A stretch of 64,000 nucleotides of DNA from Microbacterium galbinum (GTDB taxonomy: Bacteria; Actinomycetota; Actinomycetes; Actinomycetales; Microbacteriaceae). Positions 18,043-28,466 of the stretch are shown here, piece after piece. The stretch is taken from positions 2,199,630 to 2,263,629 of the forward strand of contig NZ_CP078077.1 in assembly GCF_023101185.1 (NCBI RefSeq), read 5' to 3'. The translations under genes and the position numbers were made by a program. Each line of letters starts with the position of its first letter. Position 1 is the first letter of the stretch. A model generated the notes under the pieces. It was not told where the DNA came from. It searched no databases and saw only the letters and a list, made by a program, of their open reading frames with translations.

Positions 18043-18780
18043 TCAGGCGACGTCGTCGGCGAGCGTCCCGAGGTACAGTCCGATGACCTTGGGGTCGCTC
18101 AACAGCTCGCGCCCGGTGCCCTCGTACGCATCCTTGCCCTGGTCGAGCACATAACCGCGGTCGCAGATCTGCAGGCAACGGCGGGCGTTCTGCTCGACCA
18201 TGATCGTCGTCACACCCGCCTTGTTGATGTCCGAGACGCGGATGAACGCGTCGTCCTGACGCACGGGCGAGAGACCGGCCGAGGGCTCGTCGAGCAGCAG
18301 CACCGACGGGTCCATCATGAGCGCCCGCGACATCGCGACCATCTGCCGCTCACCGCCCGAGAGCGACCCGGCGCGCTGCTTGAGACGCTTACCCAGCTCG
18401 GCGAAGATGCCGGTGACGAACTCGAGGCGCTCCGCGTAGATCTTGGGGTTCTGGTAGAGCCCCATCTGCAGGTTCTCCTCGATCGACAGCGAGGGGAAGA
18501 CGTTGTTCGTCTGCGGCACGAAGGCCACCCCGCGCTTGACGAGCTTGTCGGCCTTGAGGCCCACGATGCTCTCGCCGTTCAGCGTGATCTCTCCACCGCG
18601 CACGTTGACGAGGCCGAACATCGCCTTGAGCAGCGTCGATTTGCCGGCGCCGTTCGGGCCGATGATGCCGATCAGCTCGCCCTGACGCGCGACGAGATTC
18701 GCGCCGTTGAGGATGTTCACACCGGGAAGGTAGCCCGCGTGGACGTCCGTGAGTTCGACGACCACCTTGTCTTCGCTCAT
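18043..18780 (-). CDS. livF: Branched-chain amino acid ABC transporter, ATP-binding protein LivF
   Basis: 245 residues, the short ATPase of the LIV system. Walker A GPNGAGKSTLLKAMFG, signature LSGGERQM, Walker B VLLLDEPSAGLSP and the switch His are present. GYLPGVNILNGANL near the N terminus fits LivF. Last gene of a four-gene unit; the ATG overlaps the livG stop by 4 bases. Confidence 0.93.
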   Translation of the reverse strand: MSEDKVVVELTDVHAGYLPGVNILNGANLVARQGELIGIIGPNGAGKSTLLKAMFGLVNVRGGEITLNGESIVGLKADKLVKRGVAFVPQTNNVFPSLSIEENLQMGLYQNPKIYAERLEFVTGIFAELGKRLKQRAGSLSGGERQMVAMSRALMMDPSVLLLDEPSAGLSPVRQDDAFIRVSDINKAGVTTIMVEQNARRCLQICDRGYVLDQGKDAYEGTGRELLSDPKVIGLYLGTLADDVA

Positions 18781-19793
18781 GCGTTATCCTTCGTGTCGGA
18801 GTCGACGGGATCCGTCGCCTCGAGCTCTGCCTCTGCCTCGGCCTCGATCTGTTCGCGGAGGCGCGCAGCCTCGGCGTCGGCGACGACCGGAATGCGACCG
18901 GTGACGGCACCGAGGTCGACGTCCTGGTGGGCGCCGAGGTACGCGTCGATGACCGCGGGGTCGTCCATCACCTGGTCGGGCGGACCTTCGGCGACGACGC
19001 GGCCCTCGGCCATGACGACGACCCAGTCGGCGATGTGGCGCACCATGTGCATGTCGTGCTCGACGAAGAGCACGGTCATGCCCTGATCCTTGAGGTCGAG
19101 GATGTGGTCGAGCAGCGACTGGGTGAGGGCCGGGTTCACGCCGGCCATCGGCTCGTCGAGCATCACCAGCGTCGGGTCGCTCATGAGCGCCCGGGCCATC
19201 TCGAGGAGCTTGCGCTGACCGCCCGAGAGCGCGGCGGCGAAGTCCTTCTCCTTGGCGTCGAGCTTGAAGCGCGCGAGCAGCTCACGCGCCTTGCCCTCGA
19301 TCTCGGTGTCCTGCGCGCGCCAGAGGAAGGGGAACAGGCTCGACCAGAAGCCCTCTCCGCGCTGCCCGGTGGCCCCGAGCTTCATGTTCTCGAGGACCGT
19401 GAGCAGCGACAGCGACTTCGTGAGCTGGAACGTGCGCACCTGACCCATGCGGGCCACCTTGAACGACGGGATGCCCGACAGGTTCTTGCCGTCGAACGAC
19501 CAGGTGCCGCTGTTGGGCCTGTCGAAGCCGCAGAGCAGGTTGAAGAGGGTGGTCTTGCCGGCGCCGTTCGGTCCGATGAGCGCCGTGATGGCGCCGCGGG
19601 GGATCTCGAGGTGCTCGACGTCGACGGCGGTCATGCCGCCGAATCGCCGCTGCACCGCGTCGACGACGAGGATCGGGTCGACCTTGGCGACGCCGGGCTT
19701 GACCTCGCCCTTCGTCAGACCGGTGGTCTTCGGACGCTTGATGCTTCCCGTCGCCGGCGCGGCGGCCGGCTCGGGGGTCAGTTCACTTGACAA
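18777..19793 (-). CDS. livG: Branched-chain amino acid ABC transporter, ATP-binding protein LivG
   Basis: 338 residues, longer than usual LivG (~255). The core ATPase carries Walker A GPNGAGKTTLFNLLCG, signature LSGGQRKLLEMARAL, and Walker B VMLDEPMAGVNP, with the LivG C-terminal VMDDPAVIDAYLG. Extra residues are a ~45-residue N-terminal basic/Pro extension and a ~45-residue acidic Glu/Ala-rich tail. The only reasonable start is TTG at 19793, with GGGAGA upstream; it overlaps livM by 11 bases. Confidence 0.9.
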   Translation of the reverse strand: MSSELTPEPAAAPATGSIKRPKTTGLTKGEVKPGVAKVDPILVVDAVQRRFGGMTAVDVEHLEIPRGAITALIGPNGAGKTTLFNLLCGFDRPNSGTWSFDGKNLSGIPSFKVARMGQVRTFQLTKSLSLLTVLENMKLGATGQRGEGFWSSLFPFLWRAQDTEIEGKARELLARFKLDAKEKDFAAALSGGQRKLLEMARALMSDPTLVMLDEPMAGVNPALTQSLLDHILDLKDQGMTVLFVEHDMHMVRHIADWVVVMAEGRVVAEGPPDQVMDDPAVIDAYLGAHQDVDLGAVTGRIPVVADAEAARLREQIEAEAEAELEATDPVDSDTKDNA

Positions 19794-20760
19794 AGGTCAT
19801 CTCCCTCTTGTCTCCGAGGATGCCCTGCGGGCGGAAGATCACGAGCAGCATGAGTGCGACGCCGACGACGATGTAGACGACGGTCGCCGCCTGCTTGTCG
19901 GTCATCGGCAGCAGGCCGGCATTCGCCAGCTGCGGCAGGAGGCTCGCGAGGAACGCGTTGACCACCCAGAACAGGACCGCTCCGAGCGTCGGGCCGAACA
20001 CGGTGGCCGCGCCGCCGAGCAGGAGGATCGTCCAGAGGAAGAACGTCAGCGACGTCGAGTAGCTGCCGGGGACGACCGCCGACGGGAGGACGAAGACGAT
20101 TCCGCCTGCCGCGCCGAGCACACCGCCGACGACCAGCGCCTGCATCTTGTAGGCGAAGACGTTCTTGCCGAGCGAACGCACGGCGTCCTCGTCCTCGCGG
20201 ATGCCCTTGAGCACGCGCCCCCAGGGGCTGCGCATCAGCGCCCAGACGAGGAGCACGGCGAGGGCGAGCACGATGAGCCCGAACACGCGGTTCCACAGGT
20301 CGTTGGCCGTGTACGTCCACGGGCCGAACCCGTAGGTTCCCGGGGGGAACGGGTTCGCATCGCGGAAGCCGCCGTTGTACTGCGCGAGGCCGTCGGCGGA
20401 GTTCGTGAACTCGTCGAAGACCTGCGTGGTGAAGAGCAGGCGCACGATCTCGCCGGCCGCGATCGTGGCGATGGCCAGGTAGTCGGCGCGCAGACGCAGG
20501 GTCGGGATGCCGAGGAGCACGGCGAAGAGCGCGCCACCGAGCAGGCCGATCAGCATGCCCACGAACCACGGCAGCCCGAACGAGAGCACGGAGATCGCGT
20601 AGCCGTAGCCGCCGATGGCCATGAAGGCCGCCATGCCGAAGTTGAGCAGTCCGGCGTAGCCGAAGTGCACGGCGAGACCCGTGGCGGCCAGCGCGTATGC
20701 CAGCGTGATGGGGCTGAACAGGTAGGCGGCCGTGTTGGTGAAGATGGATCCGAAGTCCAT
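19783..20760 (-). CDS. livM: Branched-chain amino acid ABC transporter, permease LivM
   Basis: 325 residues with about eight to nine transmembrane helices. The GLAVHFGYAGLLNFGMAAFMAIGGYG segment near residues 28-50 (key run LLNFGMAAF) and the GIREDEDAVRSLGKNVFAYK cytoplasmic loop, which docks the ATPase, are the LivM hallmarks. ATG start; 5 bases separate it from livH. Pairs with LivH to form the membrane channel. Confidence 0.92.
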   Translation of the reverse strand: MDFGSIFTNTAAYLFSPITLAYALAATGLAVHFGYAGLLNFGMAAFMAIGGYGYAISVLSFGLPWFVGMLIGLLGGALFAVLLGIPTLRLRADYLAIATIAAGEIVRLLFTTQVFDEFTNSADGLAQYNGGFRDANPFPPGTYGFGPWTYTANDLWNRVFGLIVLALAVLLVWALMRSPWGRVLKGIREDEDAVRSLGKNVFAYKMQALVVGGVLGAAGGIVFVLPSAVVPGSYSTSLTFFLWTILLLGGAATVFGPTLGAVLFWVVNAFLASLLPQLANAGLLPMTDKQAATVVYIVVGVALMLLVIFRPQGILGDKREMTFVK

Positions 20761-20765
20761 GATGA

Positions 20766-22115
20766 TCAGCCCAACCTTTCCTTGCGGCCGAGCAGGCCCT
20801 GCGGTCTGACGAGAAGGATCACGATGAGGATGACCAGCGCGCTCGCGTACTTCAGGTCGGAGGGGATCCAGAGGGTCGACACTTCGACGGCCATACCCAC
20901 GATGAGCGAGCCGACGAGCGCGCCGAAGGCGGTGCCGAGACCGCCGAGCGTGATCGCGGCGAAGATGAGCAGCAGCATCTGCATGCCCATGTTCCAGGTC
21001 ACTCCGGGGCGGAAGTAGCCCCAGAGCACGCCCGAGATCGCGGCGAGCGTTCCGGCGAGGATCCAGACGTACCGGACGACCCGGTCGACATCGATGCCGG
21101 ATGCGGCGGCGAGCTGCGGGTTGTCTGAGATCGCCCGCGTGGCCTTACCGACCCGAGTGCGAGTGAGGAAGAACGCCACCCCGATGATCACGACGATGCT
21201 GACGCCCATCGCGATCATGTCGATGTACGACAAGGAGATGGGTCCGAGCCGGATGGGCTCGGGGCTCGCGCCCGGGAGCTGGTAGGTGCCGCCACCGATC
21301 ATGTACTGGAAGAGGTAGCGGAGAGCGAGGGAGAGGCCGATGCTGACGATCATCAGCTGCACGATTCCCAGCCCGCGACGGCGTAGCGGCCGCCAGATGC
21401 CGGCATCCATCGCCCAGCCCAGCAGCGCGCCGCCGATCACGGCGGCCGCGATGCCGATCCAGGGCGGAAGCATCCACATCGAGGTCGTCACGACGGCGAC
21501 GAGACCACCCCAGGTGACCATCTCGGCGTGTGCGAAGTTCGACAGTCGCGTCGTGCCGTAGATGAGCGCCGCGCCCATCGACGCGAGCGCGAGGAGCAGG
21601 CCGAAGTTCAGGCCGCCCACGAGGCGCGAGGCCAGCTGGTCGATGAAGCTGACGGTGATGCGCTCGCCCTCGCCGAGGAAGAGGTTGAGGATCTTGGTTC
21701 CGGTGAGACCGAACTCCACCTCGAACGACGCCGTCGTGCCGGAGATCGGCTGCGTGCCCTCGGGGAGGAGCGACGCGTCGACGATCACACCGTCGGGGAG
21801 CGTCTCCTCGTTCACCGTGATCGTGTAGGTCTCCTTCTCGGGCACGTACAGGCGCCACTTGCCCTCGGCATCCGTCTCGGTCTCACCCTCGAAGCCGCTG
21901 CCGGAGACCGAGAGCTCGACGCCCTCGACCGGCTCGTCGTCGAAGGTGATGACCCCGCCGAAGTAGAAGTCGGTGACCTCTTGACCGTCGTCTGTCGTCT
22001 CTGCCGAGGCGGCGAGCGGCGGCTGCATGAGGATCGCGCCGAGTGCGAGCAGCACTCCGATGAACGCGACCAGCCACGGCTTCTTCCGGTGGACGGCGAT
22101 TGTTGTGGATCCCAC
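20766..22115 (-). CDS. livH: LivH-type permease with fused N-terminal extracellular beta domain
   Basis: 449 residues, against ~290-310 for ordinary LivH. Start GTG at 22115 chosen because GGAGG lies 4 bases upstream. Residues ~1-38 look like a signal peptide or first helix (KKPWLVAFIGVLLALGA...ASA). Residues ~45-135 form a beta-rich domain with GVELSVSGSGFEGETETDA and a GKWRLYVPEKETYTITV strand, like carboxypeptidase-regulatory or SpaA-type Ig folds. A normal LivH permease follows from ~155 (GAALIYGTTRLSNFAHAEM). The extra domain must face outside. Its role is unknown; contact with the binding lipoprotein is a guess. Confidence 0.88.
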   Translation of the reverse strand: MGSTTIAVHRKKPWLVAFIGVLLALGAILMQPPLAASAETTDDGQEVTDFYFGGVITFDDEPVEGVELSVSGSGFEGETETDAEGKWRLYVPEKETYTITVNEETLPDGVIVDASLLPEGTQPISGTTASFEVEFGLTGTKILNLFLGEGERITVSFIDQLASRLVGGLNFGLLLALASMGAALIYGTTRLSNFAHAEMVTWGGLVAVVTTSMWMLPPWIGIAAAVIGGALLGWAMDAGIWRPLRRRGLGIVQLMIVSIGLSLALRYLFQYMIGGGTYQLPGASPEPIRLGPISLSYIDMIAMGVSIVVIIGVAFFLTRTRVGKATRAISDNPQLAAASGIDVDRVVRYVWILAGTLAAISGVLWGYFRPGVTWNMGMQMLLLIFAAITLGGLGTAFGALVGSLIVGMAVEVSTLWIPSDLKYASALVILIVILLVRPQGLLGRKERLG

Positions 22116-22232
22116 GCAACCTCCAGGGTGAGTGCACCTTCGCACAGACTTCGACCGTCTCGGGTTGGACGACGCACTTGACTGTAGTGGGCGATCTGCG
22201 TTTCGCCTACACCTTTAATCTGATCGAAATGA

Positions 22233-23897
<1,665 letters not shown>

Positions 23898-23917
23898 TCC
23901 GCTCGCGCGGATGAGGG

Positions 23918-23947
23918 GAGGGACGGATGCCGCGGCATCCGTCCCTC
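23918..23947 (+). terminator. Terminator of guaB
   Basis: GAGGGACGGATGCC pairs with GGCATCCGTCCCTC around a GC centre, followed by GTTCTC. It is the fourth terminator in the window built on GGATGC/GCATCC. Confidence 0.75.
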
Positions 23948-24029
23948 GTTCTCTGCGTGGCGTCGCGCGCCGTCAGGCGAAGGGCGTGTGCCACAATCGT
24001 GAGGAACCTGCTCGCCCTTTCCCGCGTGC

Positions 24030-24059
24030 TTCCGGTGGCGAACGCATCGGTGGTATACC
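24030..24059 (+). promoter_or_regulatory. Candidate promoter of the 24.1-30.6 kb signalling/glycan unit
   Basis: TATACC at 24054-24059 is a good -10; TTCCGG at 24030-24035 sits 18 bases upstream but matches -35 consensus poorly, which suits an activated promoter. The predicted leader is ~32 bases and includes the AAGGAG ribosome-binding site. Confidence 0.45.
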
Positions 24060-24097
24060 GCCCCCAACGGTCGGGAATCTCCCCAAGGAGAGCCGAA

Positions 24098-25141
24098 TTG
24101 TCCGTAGATGCCATCCGCGTCCTCGTCGTCGATGACGACCAGGACGTCTCCCTGCTCGTGAAGACGGTGCTCGAGCGACGGGCCGGGTGCGTGGTCGACC
24201 TCGCCCCCGACGGTCTCGTCGCGGTCGAGAAGGTCGCCGAGATCCGCCCCGACGTCGTCATCACGGACATCGAGATGCCCGGATTGAACGGACTCGAACT
24301 CCTGGCGGAGTTGCGTCGCAAGGTGCCGGCGGTGCCCGTCGTCGTCATGACCGCCCACGTCTCGGTGGAGTACGCGGTCTCGGCACTCCGCGCCCAGGCC
24401 GACGAGTTCCTGACCAAGCCGCTCGACAACGCGCGTCTCGTCGAAGTCGTGCGCAACCTCGCCGAGGAAGGCCGCCGCCGTCGCGAGGAAGGGCGCCGCA
24501 AGGAGATCGTGCTCGCGGTCGGAGCCCATCCCGACGACGTCGAGATCGGCGTCGGGGGAGTGCTCGCCGCGCACGCCGCCGCGGGCGACGAGATCACCAT
24601 CCTCACCCTGTCGCGAGGCGCGCGCGGAGGCGATGCCAACAGTCGTCAGAACGAATCGCTGGCCGCCGCCGAGCTGATCGGCGCCCGCCTGTTCCTCAAG
24701 GATCTGGTCGACACGGAGATCTCCGGTGGCGGGTCGACCGTGCGTCTGATCGAAGAGGTCGTCGAGCAGATCCAGCCCACGATCGTCTACACGCACTCCG
24801 CGCACGACCGTCATCAGGACCACCGCGCCGTGAACGAGGCGACCACGGTCGCCACCCGCCGCGTCGGCACGGTCGCCTGCTACCAGAGCCCCTCGTCGAC
24901 GATCGACTTCCGGCCCACGCGTTTCGTGCGCATCGACGGCTTCGTCGACCAGAAGCTGCGCCTGCTCGACTGCTTCGGATCGCAGACCGCGAGCCGCGCC
25001 TACCTCGAGCCGGAGTTCGTGCGGGCGACCGCTCGGTACTGGTCGCGCTTCGGTGGCGGCGTGGCGGTGGAGCCGCTCGAGATCGTCCGCGAGACGGCGG
25101 CCTTCGTCGGCGCTCATGAGCTCACCCGACAGGAGGGCTGA
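24098..25141 (+). CDS. Response-regulator receiver domain fused to PIG-L (LmbE-type) deacetylase
   Basis: 347 residues from the TTG at 24098, which has AAGGAGAG 5 bases upstream. Residues 5-122 are a complete receiver domain: acidic pocket D12-D14, phospho-acceptor D57, T85 and K107. A charged helix (EEGRRRREEGRRKE, ~124-137) links to a PIG-L deacetylase with the zinc motif AHPDDVEIG (H144, D146, D147) and the HDRHQDH motif near 235. This family removes acetyl groups from N-acetylglucosaminyl lipids and similar substrates, so phosphorylation probably gates a deacetylase rather than DNA binding. First gene of a seven-gene unit whose last gene is a histidine kinase. Confidence 0.88.
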   Translation: MSVDAIRVLVVDDDQDVSLLVKTVLERRAGCVVDLAPDGLVAVEKVAEIRPDVVITDIEMPGLNGLELLAELRRKVPAVPVVVMTAHVSVEYAVSALRAQADEFLTKPLDNARLVEVVRNLAEEGRRRREEGRRKEIVLAVGAHPDDVEIGVGGVLAAHAAAGDEITILTLSRGARGGDANSRQNESLAAAELIGARLFLKDLVDTEISGGGSTVRLIEEVVEQIQPTIVYTHSAHDRHQDHRAVNEATTVATRRVGTVACYQSPSSTIDFRPTRFVRIDGFVDQKLRLLDCFGSQTASRAYLEPEFVRATARYWSRFGGGVAVEPLEIVRETAAFVGAHELTRQEG

Positions 25142-25142
25142 C

Positions 25143-26129
25143 GTGGCCCGCGTCCTCGTGACCGGAGCCGGAGGACCCGCCGGCGTCGCCGTCATCCGCT
25201 CGCTGCTGCGCCGCCCGGAGCTGACGGTCTTCGCAGCCGACATGGACGGCTGGGCGGCAGGTCTCTACCTCGTGCCCGCCGAGCAGCGGCGTCTGGTGCC
25301 GCCGGGCAAGGCCGACGACTTCGTGCCGGCTCTGGCGCAGTTGGTGGTCGACGACCGCCTCGACCTCGTGATCTCGACCGTCGACGTCGAACTCATCACG
25401 CTCGCCCGCCGACGCGAGGAACTCGCCCCCGCCGTTCTCGCCGCGCCCTCGGCCGACACCCTCGACACCGCGCTCGACAAGCTGCTGCTCGCCGAGCGGT
25501 GCGCCCCCACCGGACGCGCACCGCGCACCGTGCTGGCCGGTCCCGACGCGCTCGCGATCGAGTGGGAGTTCCCCGTCTTCGCCAAGCCCCGTCAGGGTGC
25601 GGGGAGCCGCGGCATCCGTCTGGTGCCCGATCGGGCGGCGCTCGACGCGCTCCCGCTCGACGAGGGACTGATCGTGCAGGACTTCCTGCCCGGTGAGGAG
25701 TACTCGGTCGACGTCATCGCCGATGCCGCGGGGAGGGTCGTCGCCGCGGTGCCGCGCACCCGCGCGCGCGTCGACTCCGGCGTTGCGATCGCCGGGCGCA
25801 CCGTGCACGATCCCGAGCTCGAGGAGACCGCCGCCGAGATCGCCCGGGCGATCGGGCTGGTGGGTGTCGCCAACGTGCAGCTGCGCCGCGACCGCACCGG
25901 AGCCGCCGTGCTGCTCGAGGTCAACCCGCGATTCCCCGGCGCGCTGCCGCTCACGATCGCGGCGGGCGTCGACATCCCCTCGCTCGTGGTCGACCTGTTC
26001 CTGGGGGCCGAACTGCCCGAGCGGCTTCCGTTCCGGGAGCTCGCCTCGGTGCGCTTCCTCGAGGACATCGTGGTCGAGATCGATGACGTGCTCGTCTCGG
26101 AGCACGCCGGTCACCAGGAGGAAGCGTGA
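25143..26129 (+). CDS. ATP-grasp carboxylate-amine/thiol ligase family protein
   Basis: 328 residues. The N-terminal Rossmann-like part starts VLVTGAGGPAGVAVIRSLL. The ATP-grasp core has VFAKPRQGAGSRGIRLV (ATP-binding Lys), the hinge IVQDFLPGEEYSVDVIAD and the metal-binding end LLEVNPRFPGALPLTIAAG. It is like the carbamoyl-phosphate-synthase large-subunit type. Such enzymes couple a carboxylate to an amine through an acyl-phosphate; the substrate is unknown. GTG start one base after the previous stop, with AGGAGGG upstream. Next to a deacetylase that exposes amines, it could acylate the freed amino group, which is inference. Confidence 0.8.
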   Translation: MARVLVTGAGGPAGVAVIRSLLRRPELTVFAADMDGWAAGLYLVPAEQRRLVPPGKADDFVPALAQLVVDDRLDLVISTVDVELITLARRREELAPAVLAAPSADTLDTALDKLLLAERCAPTGRAPRTVLAGPDALAIEWEFPVFAKPRQGAGSRGIRLVPDRAALDALPLDEGLIVQDFLPGEEYSVDVIADAAGRVVAAVPRTRARVDSGVAIAGRTVHDPELEETAAEIARAIGLVGVANVQLRRDRTGAAVLLEVNPRFPGALPLTIAAGVDIPSLVVDLFLGAELPERLPFRELASVRFLEDIVVEIDDVLVSEHAGHQEEA

Positions 26130-26839
26130 GCATCGGCATCCTCCGCGGCGATCACCACGTCCACTCCACCTTCTCCGACGACGCCGTCTCGACTCCCGAG
26201 GAGAACGTCGCGGCCGCCGTCGTCGCGGGCCTCGAGACCCTCCGCATCGTCGACCACGTGCGCCGCGACACCACCTGGGTGCCCGAGTACGTCTCCGCGA
26301 TCGCGGCCCTGCGCGTGCCCGAGGGGCTGACCGTGCTCACGGGGGTCGAGGCCAAGATCCTCGACACCGCGGGCACTCTCGACATCCCCGAACTGCCGGC
26401 GGGGATCGATCGCATCCTGATCGCCGACCACCAGTTCCCCGGGGCCGACGGGCCCCTCGGCCCGACCGCCGTGCGCGAACGCATCGCCGACGGGTGGGCG
26501 ACGACGGACGTGCTCGACGACTTCGTCGCCGGAGTCATCGCCGCGATGGAACGCCACCCGGGCAACCAGCTCGCCCACTGCTTCTCGCTGCTGCCGAAGA
26601 TCGGTCTCGCCGAGAGCGACGTGGGCGAGGAGCGCCTCGCGGCGTGGGCGCAGGCCGCCGCCCGAACGGGCACGCTCGTCGAGGTCAACGAGAAGTGGGG
26701 ATGCCCCGAGCCCGCGTCGCTGGCCGCGCTCCGCGCCGCGGGTGCGGAGCTGGTGGCCTCCACCGACAGCCATGATGCCCGTGACGTGGGCCGGTACGTC
26801 CGCGTGCGCGACCTGCTCGGAGCGGAGGCGCTGCCGTGA
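26126..26839 (+). CDS. PHP-domain metal-dependent phosphoesterase
   Basis: 237 residues. The PHP signature GDHHVHSTFSDDA is at residues ~8-20, with later ligands in IVDHVRRDT, GVEAKI, IADHQFPG, HCFSLL and STDSHDARDVG, so the trinuclear metal site looks intact. PHP proteins cleave phosphomonoesters such as histidinol-phosphate or sugar and nucleotide phosphates; no DNA polymerase part is attached. GTG overlaps the ATP-grasp stop by 4 bases and its own stop overlaps the glycosyltransferase by 4. Confidence 0.82.
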   Translation: MSIGILRGDHHVHSTFSDDAVSTPEENVAAAVVAGLETLRIVDHVRRDTTWVPEYVSAIAALRVPEGLTVLTGVEAKILDTAGTLDIPELPAGIDRILIADHQFPGADGPLGPTAVRERIADGWATTDVLDDFVAGVIAAMERHPGNQLAHCFSLLPKIGLAESDVGEERLAAWAQAAARTGTLVEVNEKWGCPEPASLAALRAAGAELVASTDSHDARDVGRYVRVRDLLGAEALP

Positions 26840-28326
26840 TCGACCAGCTCGAATGGTGGCAGACGGCGATCGTCATCGTGCTCATCCTCTGCATCCTCGT
26901 CGGCACACTGCCCGTCATCAACACGGGGCTGCAGTTCCTCTCGCTGCCGATGCACGCGTTCCGCAACCACTACGGGAAGGCGGCCCCGCATCACCCGAAC
27001 GTCGCGGTGATCATCCCCGCGTGGAACGAGGGGCTCGTGATCGGGCCCGCGATCGAACGGCTGCTGCAGCTGCAGTACCCGGAGGAGCGGCTGCGGATCT
27101 TCGTCGTGGACGACGCGTCCACCGACGACACCCCCGACATCGTGCGGGCCAAGGCGGCGCAGCACCCGGGACGCGTGGAGCACCTGCGGCGCGAGGTCGG
27201 CGGCCAGGGCAAGGCCCACACGCTGAACCACGGACTCGACATCGCCCTCGCCGACCCGTGGACCGAAGCCGTGCTGATCATGGACGCCGATGTCATCTTC
27301 GCCCGCGACGCACTGCGCAAGCTCACCCGGCACCTCGCCGACGACAAGGTCGGCGCGGTGACCGCGTACATCGCCGAGGGCAGCCGCGATCGCAACTACC
27401 TCACCCGGTTCATCGGGGTCGAGTACATCATCGGCCAGCTCTCCGCCCGACGCACCCAGAACGTGCTCGGGGCGATCGCGTGCCTCGCCGGCGGGGCGCA
27501 GCTCCATTCGCGGGCGAACCTCGAGGCGATCGGCGGACGGATCCCCACCGGCACCCTCGCCGAGGACACCATGACCACCTTCGAGGGCCAGTTGAAGGGG
27601 CGGCGGGCGGTGTTCGAGCCGTACGCGGTCGTGCTGGCCGAGGAGCCGCGCACGATCGACGCGCTCTGGAAACAGCGTCTGCGGTGGGCGCGCGGCAACG
27701 TGCAGTTGACGTCGATCTACAAGCACCTGTGGTTCCGACCGAGCCCCGATCACCAGCTGGGCAGCTTCTCGTTCGGGCTCGCATGGTTCACGATCCTGCT
27801 GCTGCCGGCCTTCATGCTGGTCGCGGCGACCGCGCTCGTGATCCTGCTGATCTTCAACAGCGACATCGCGGAGTTCGTCTTCCGGTTCATGTGGATCGCG
27901 GCCGCGTGCATCTATCTGTTCTCGATGCTCTATTCCGTGCAACTCGACGGGCGCATCGGTCGGCACTCCTGGCGCGAGGCCATCATGTTCCCGGGCCTCG
28001 GCGCGCTCATCCTCATGGCCATCGCGCTGTTCCCCTGGGCGTTCGAAGACGCCGTGCTCGCCCTCGGCGGGTCGCTGAACGACGACACTCTCTTCGTCTG
28101 GGCCCTCGTCTTCTACCTCTGGGGCCCGATCTCGATGCTGGGCGTCTGGCTCGCTCGTGCCGTCGAGAAGCTGCCGGGCGGGCGGTTCTTCGCCGGCCTC
28201 CTGCTCTACATCTGCGGATACGGCTCGTTGCTGTGCGCCATCACCGTGGATTCCTACATCAAGGAGTGGCGTCGCGCCGACGCCTCTTGGATCAAGACCG
28301 AGAAGGTCGGACGGGTCGACTCATGA
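26836..28326 (+). CDS. Membrane-bound processive family-2 glycosyltransferase
   Basis: 496 residues. One N-terminal membrane helix (~10-30), then a GT-A domain with VIIPAWNEG, VVDDAST (D92/D93), the DxD motif MDADV (D150/D152), TLAEDT (catalytic Asp region ~244) and QRLRW (Q280-W284). The C-terminal part has four or five membrane helices. D,D,D,QxxRW is the mark of processive synthases such as cellulose, hyaluronan and poly-GlcNAc synthases, so the product is probably an exported polymer or a glycolipid. GTG overlaps the PHP gene by 4 bases. Confidence 0.87.
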   Translation: MIDQLEWWQTAIVIVLILCILVGTLPVINTGLQFLSLPMHAFRNHYGKAAPHHPNVAVIIPAWNEGLVIGPAIERLLQLQYPEERLRIFVVDDASTDDTPDIVRAKAAQHPGRVEHLRREVGGQGKAHTLNHGLDIALADPWTEAVLIMDADVIFARDALRKLTRHLADDKVGAVTAYIAEGSRDRNYLTRFIGVEYIIGQLSARRTQNVLGAIACLAGGAQLHSRANLEAIGGRIPTGTLAEDTMTTFEGQLKGRRAVFEPYAVVLAEEPRTIDALWKQRLRWARGNVQLTSIYKHLWFRPSPDHQLGSFSFGLAWFTILLLPAFMLVAATALVILLIFNSDIAEFVFRFMWIAAACIYLFSMLYSVQLDGRIGRHSWREAIMFPGLGALILMAIALFPWAFEDAVLALGGSLNDDTLFVWALVFYLWGPISMLGVWLARAVEKLPGGRFFAGLLLYICGYGSLLCAITVDSYIKEWRRADASWIKTEKVGRVDS

Positions 28327-28466
28327 CCGAGATGCCCACACCCCAGGCCGAGGCCGAGGAGATCGAGCAGGACGCACGCTCCGAGAAGCGGCTGGTCTGG
28401 CAGGCTCTCGCCGCCATCGCCGTCGTCGTCGTGGTGGTCGTCGTCCGCGAGATGTTCCTCCGATGA
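28323..28466 (+). CDS. Small single-pass membrane protein (47 aa)
   Basis: 47 residues: an acidic N-terminal half (PQAEAEEIEQDARSEKR) and one hydrophobic helix made largely of Val (AAIAVVVVVVVV) ending in a short basic tail. ATG overlaps the glycosyltransferase stop by 4 bases and its stop overlaps the next receiver gene by 4, so it is clearly translated as part of the chain. It may be an accessory subunit of the glycosyltransferase, as small helices are in other synthases. No homologue recognised. Confidence 0.7.
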   Translation: MTEMPTPQAEAEEIEQDARSEKRLVWQALAAIAVVVVVVVVREMFLR

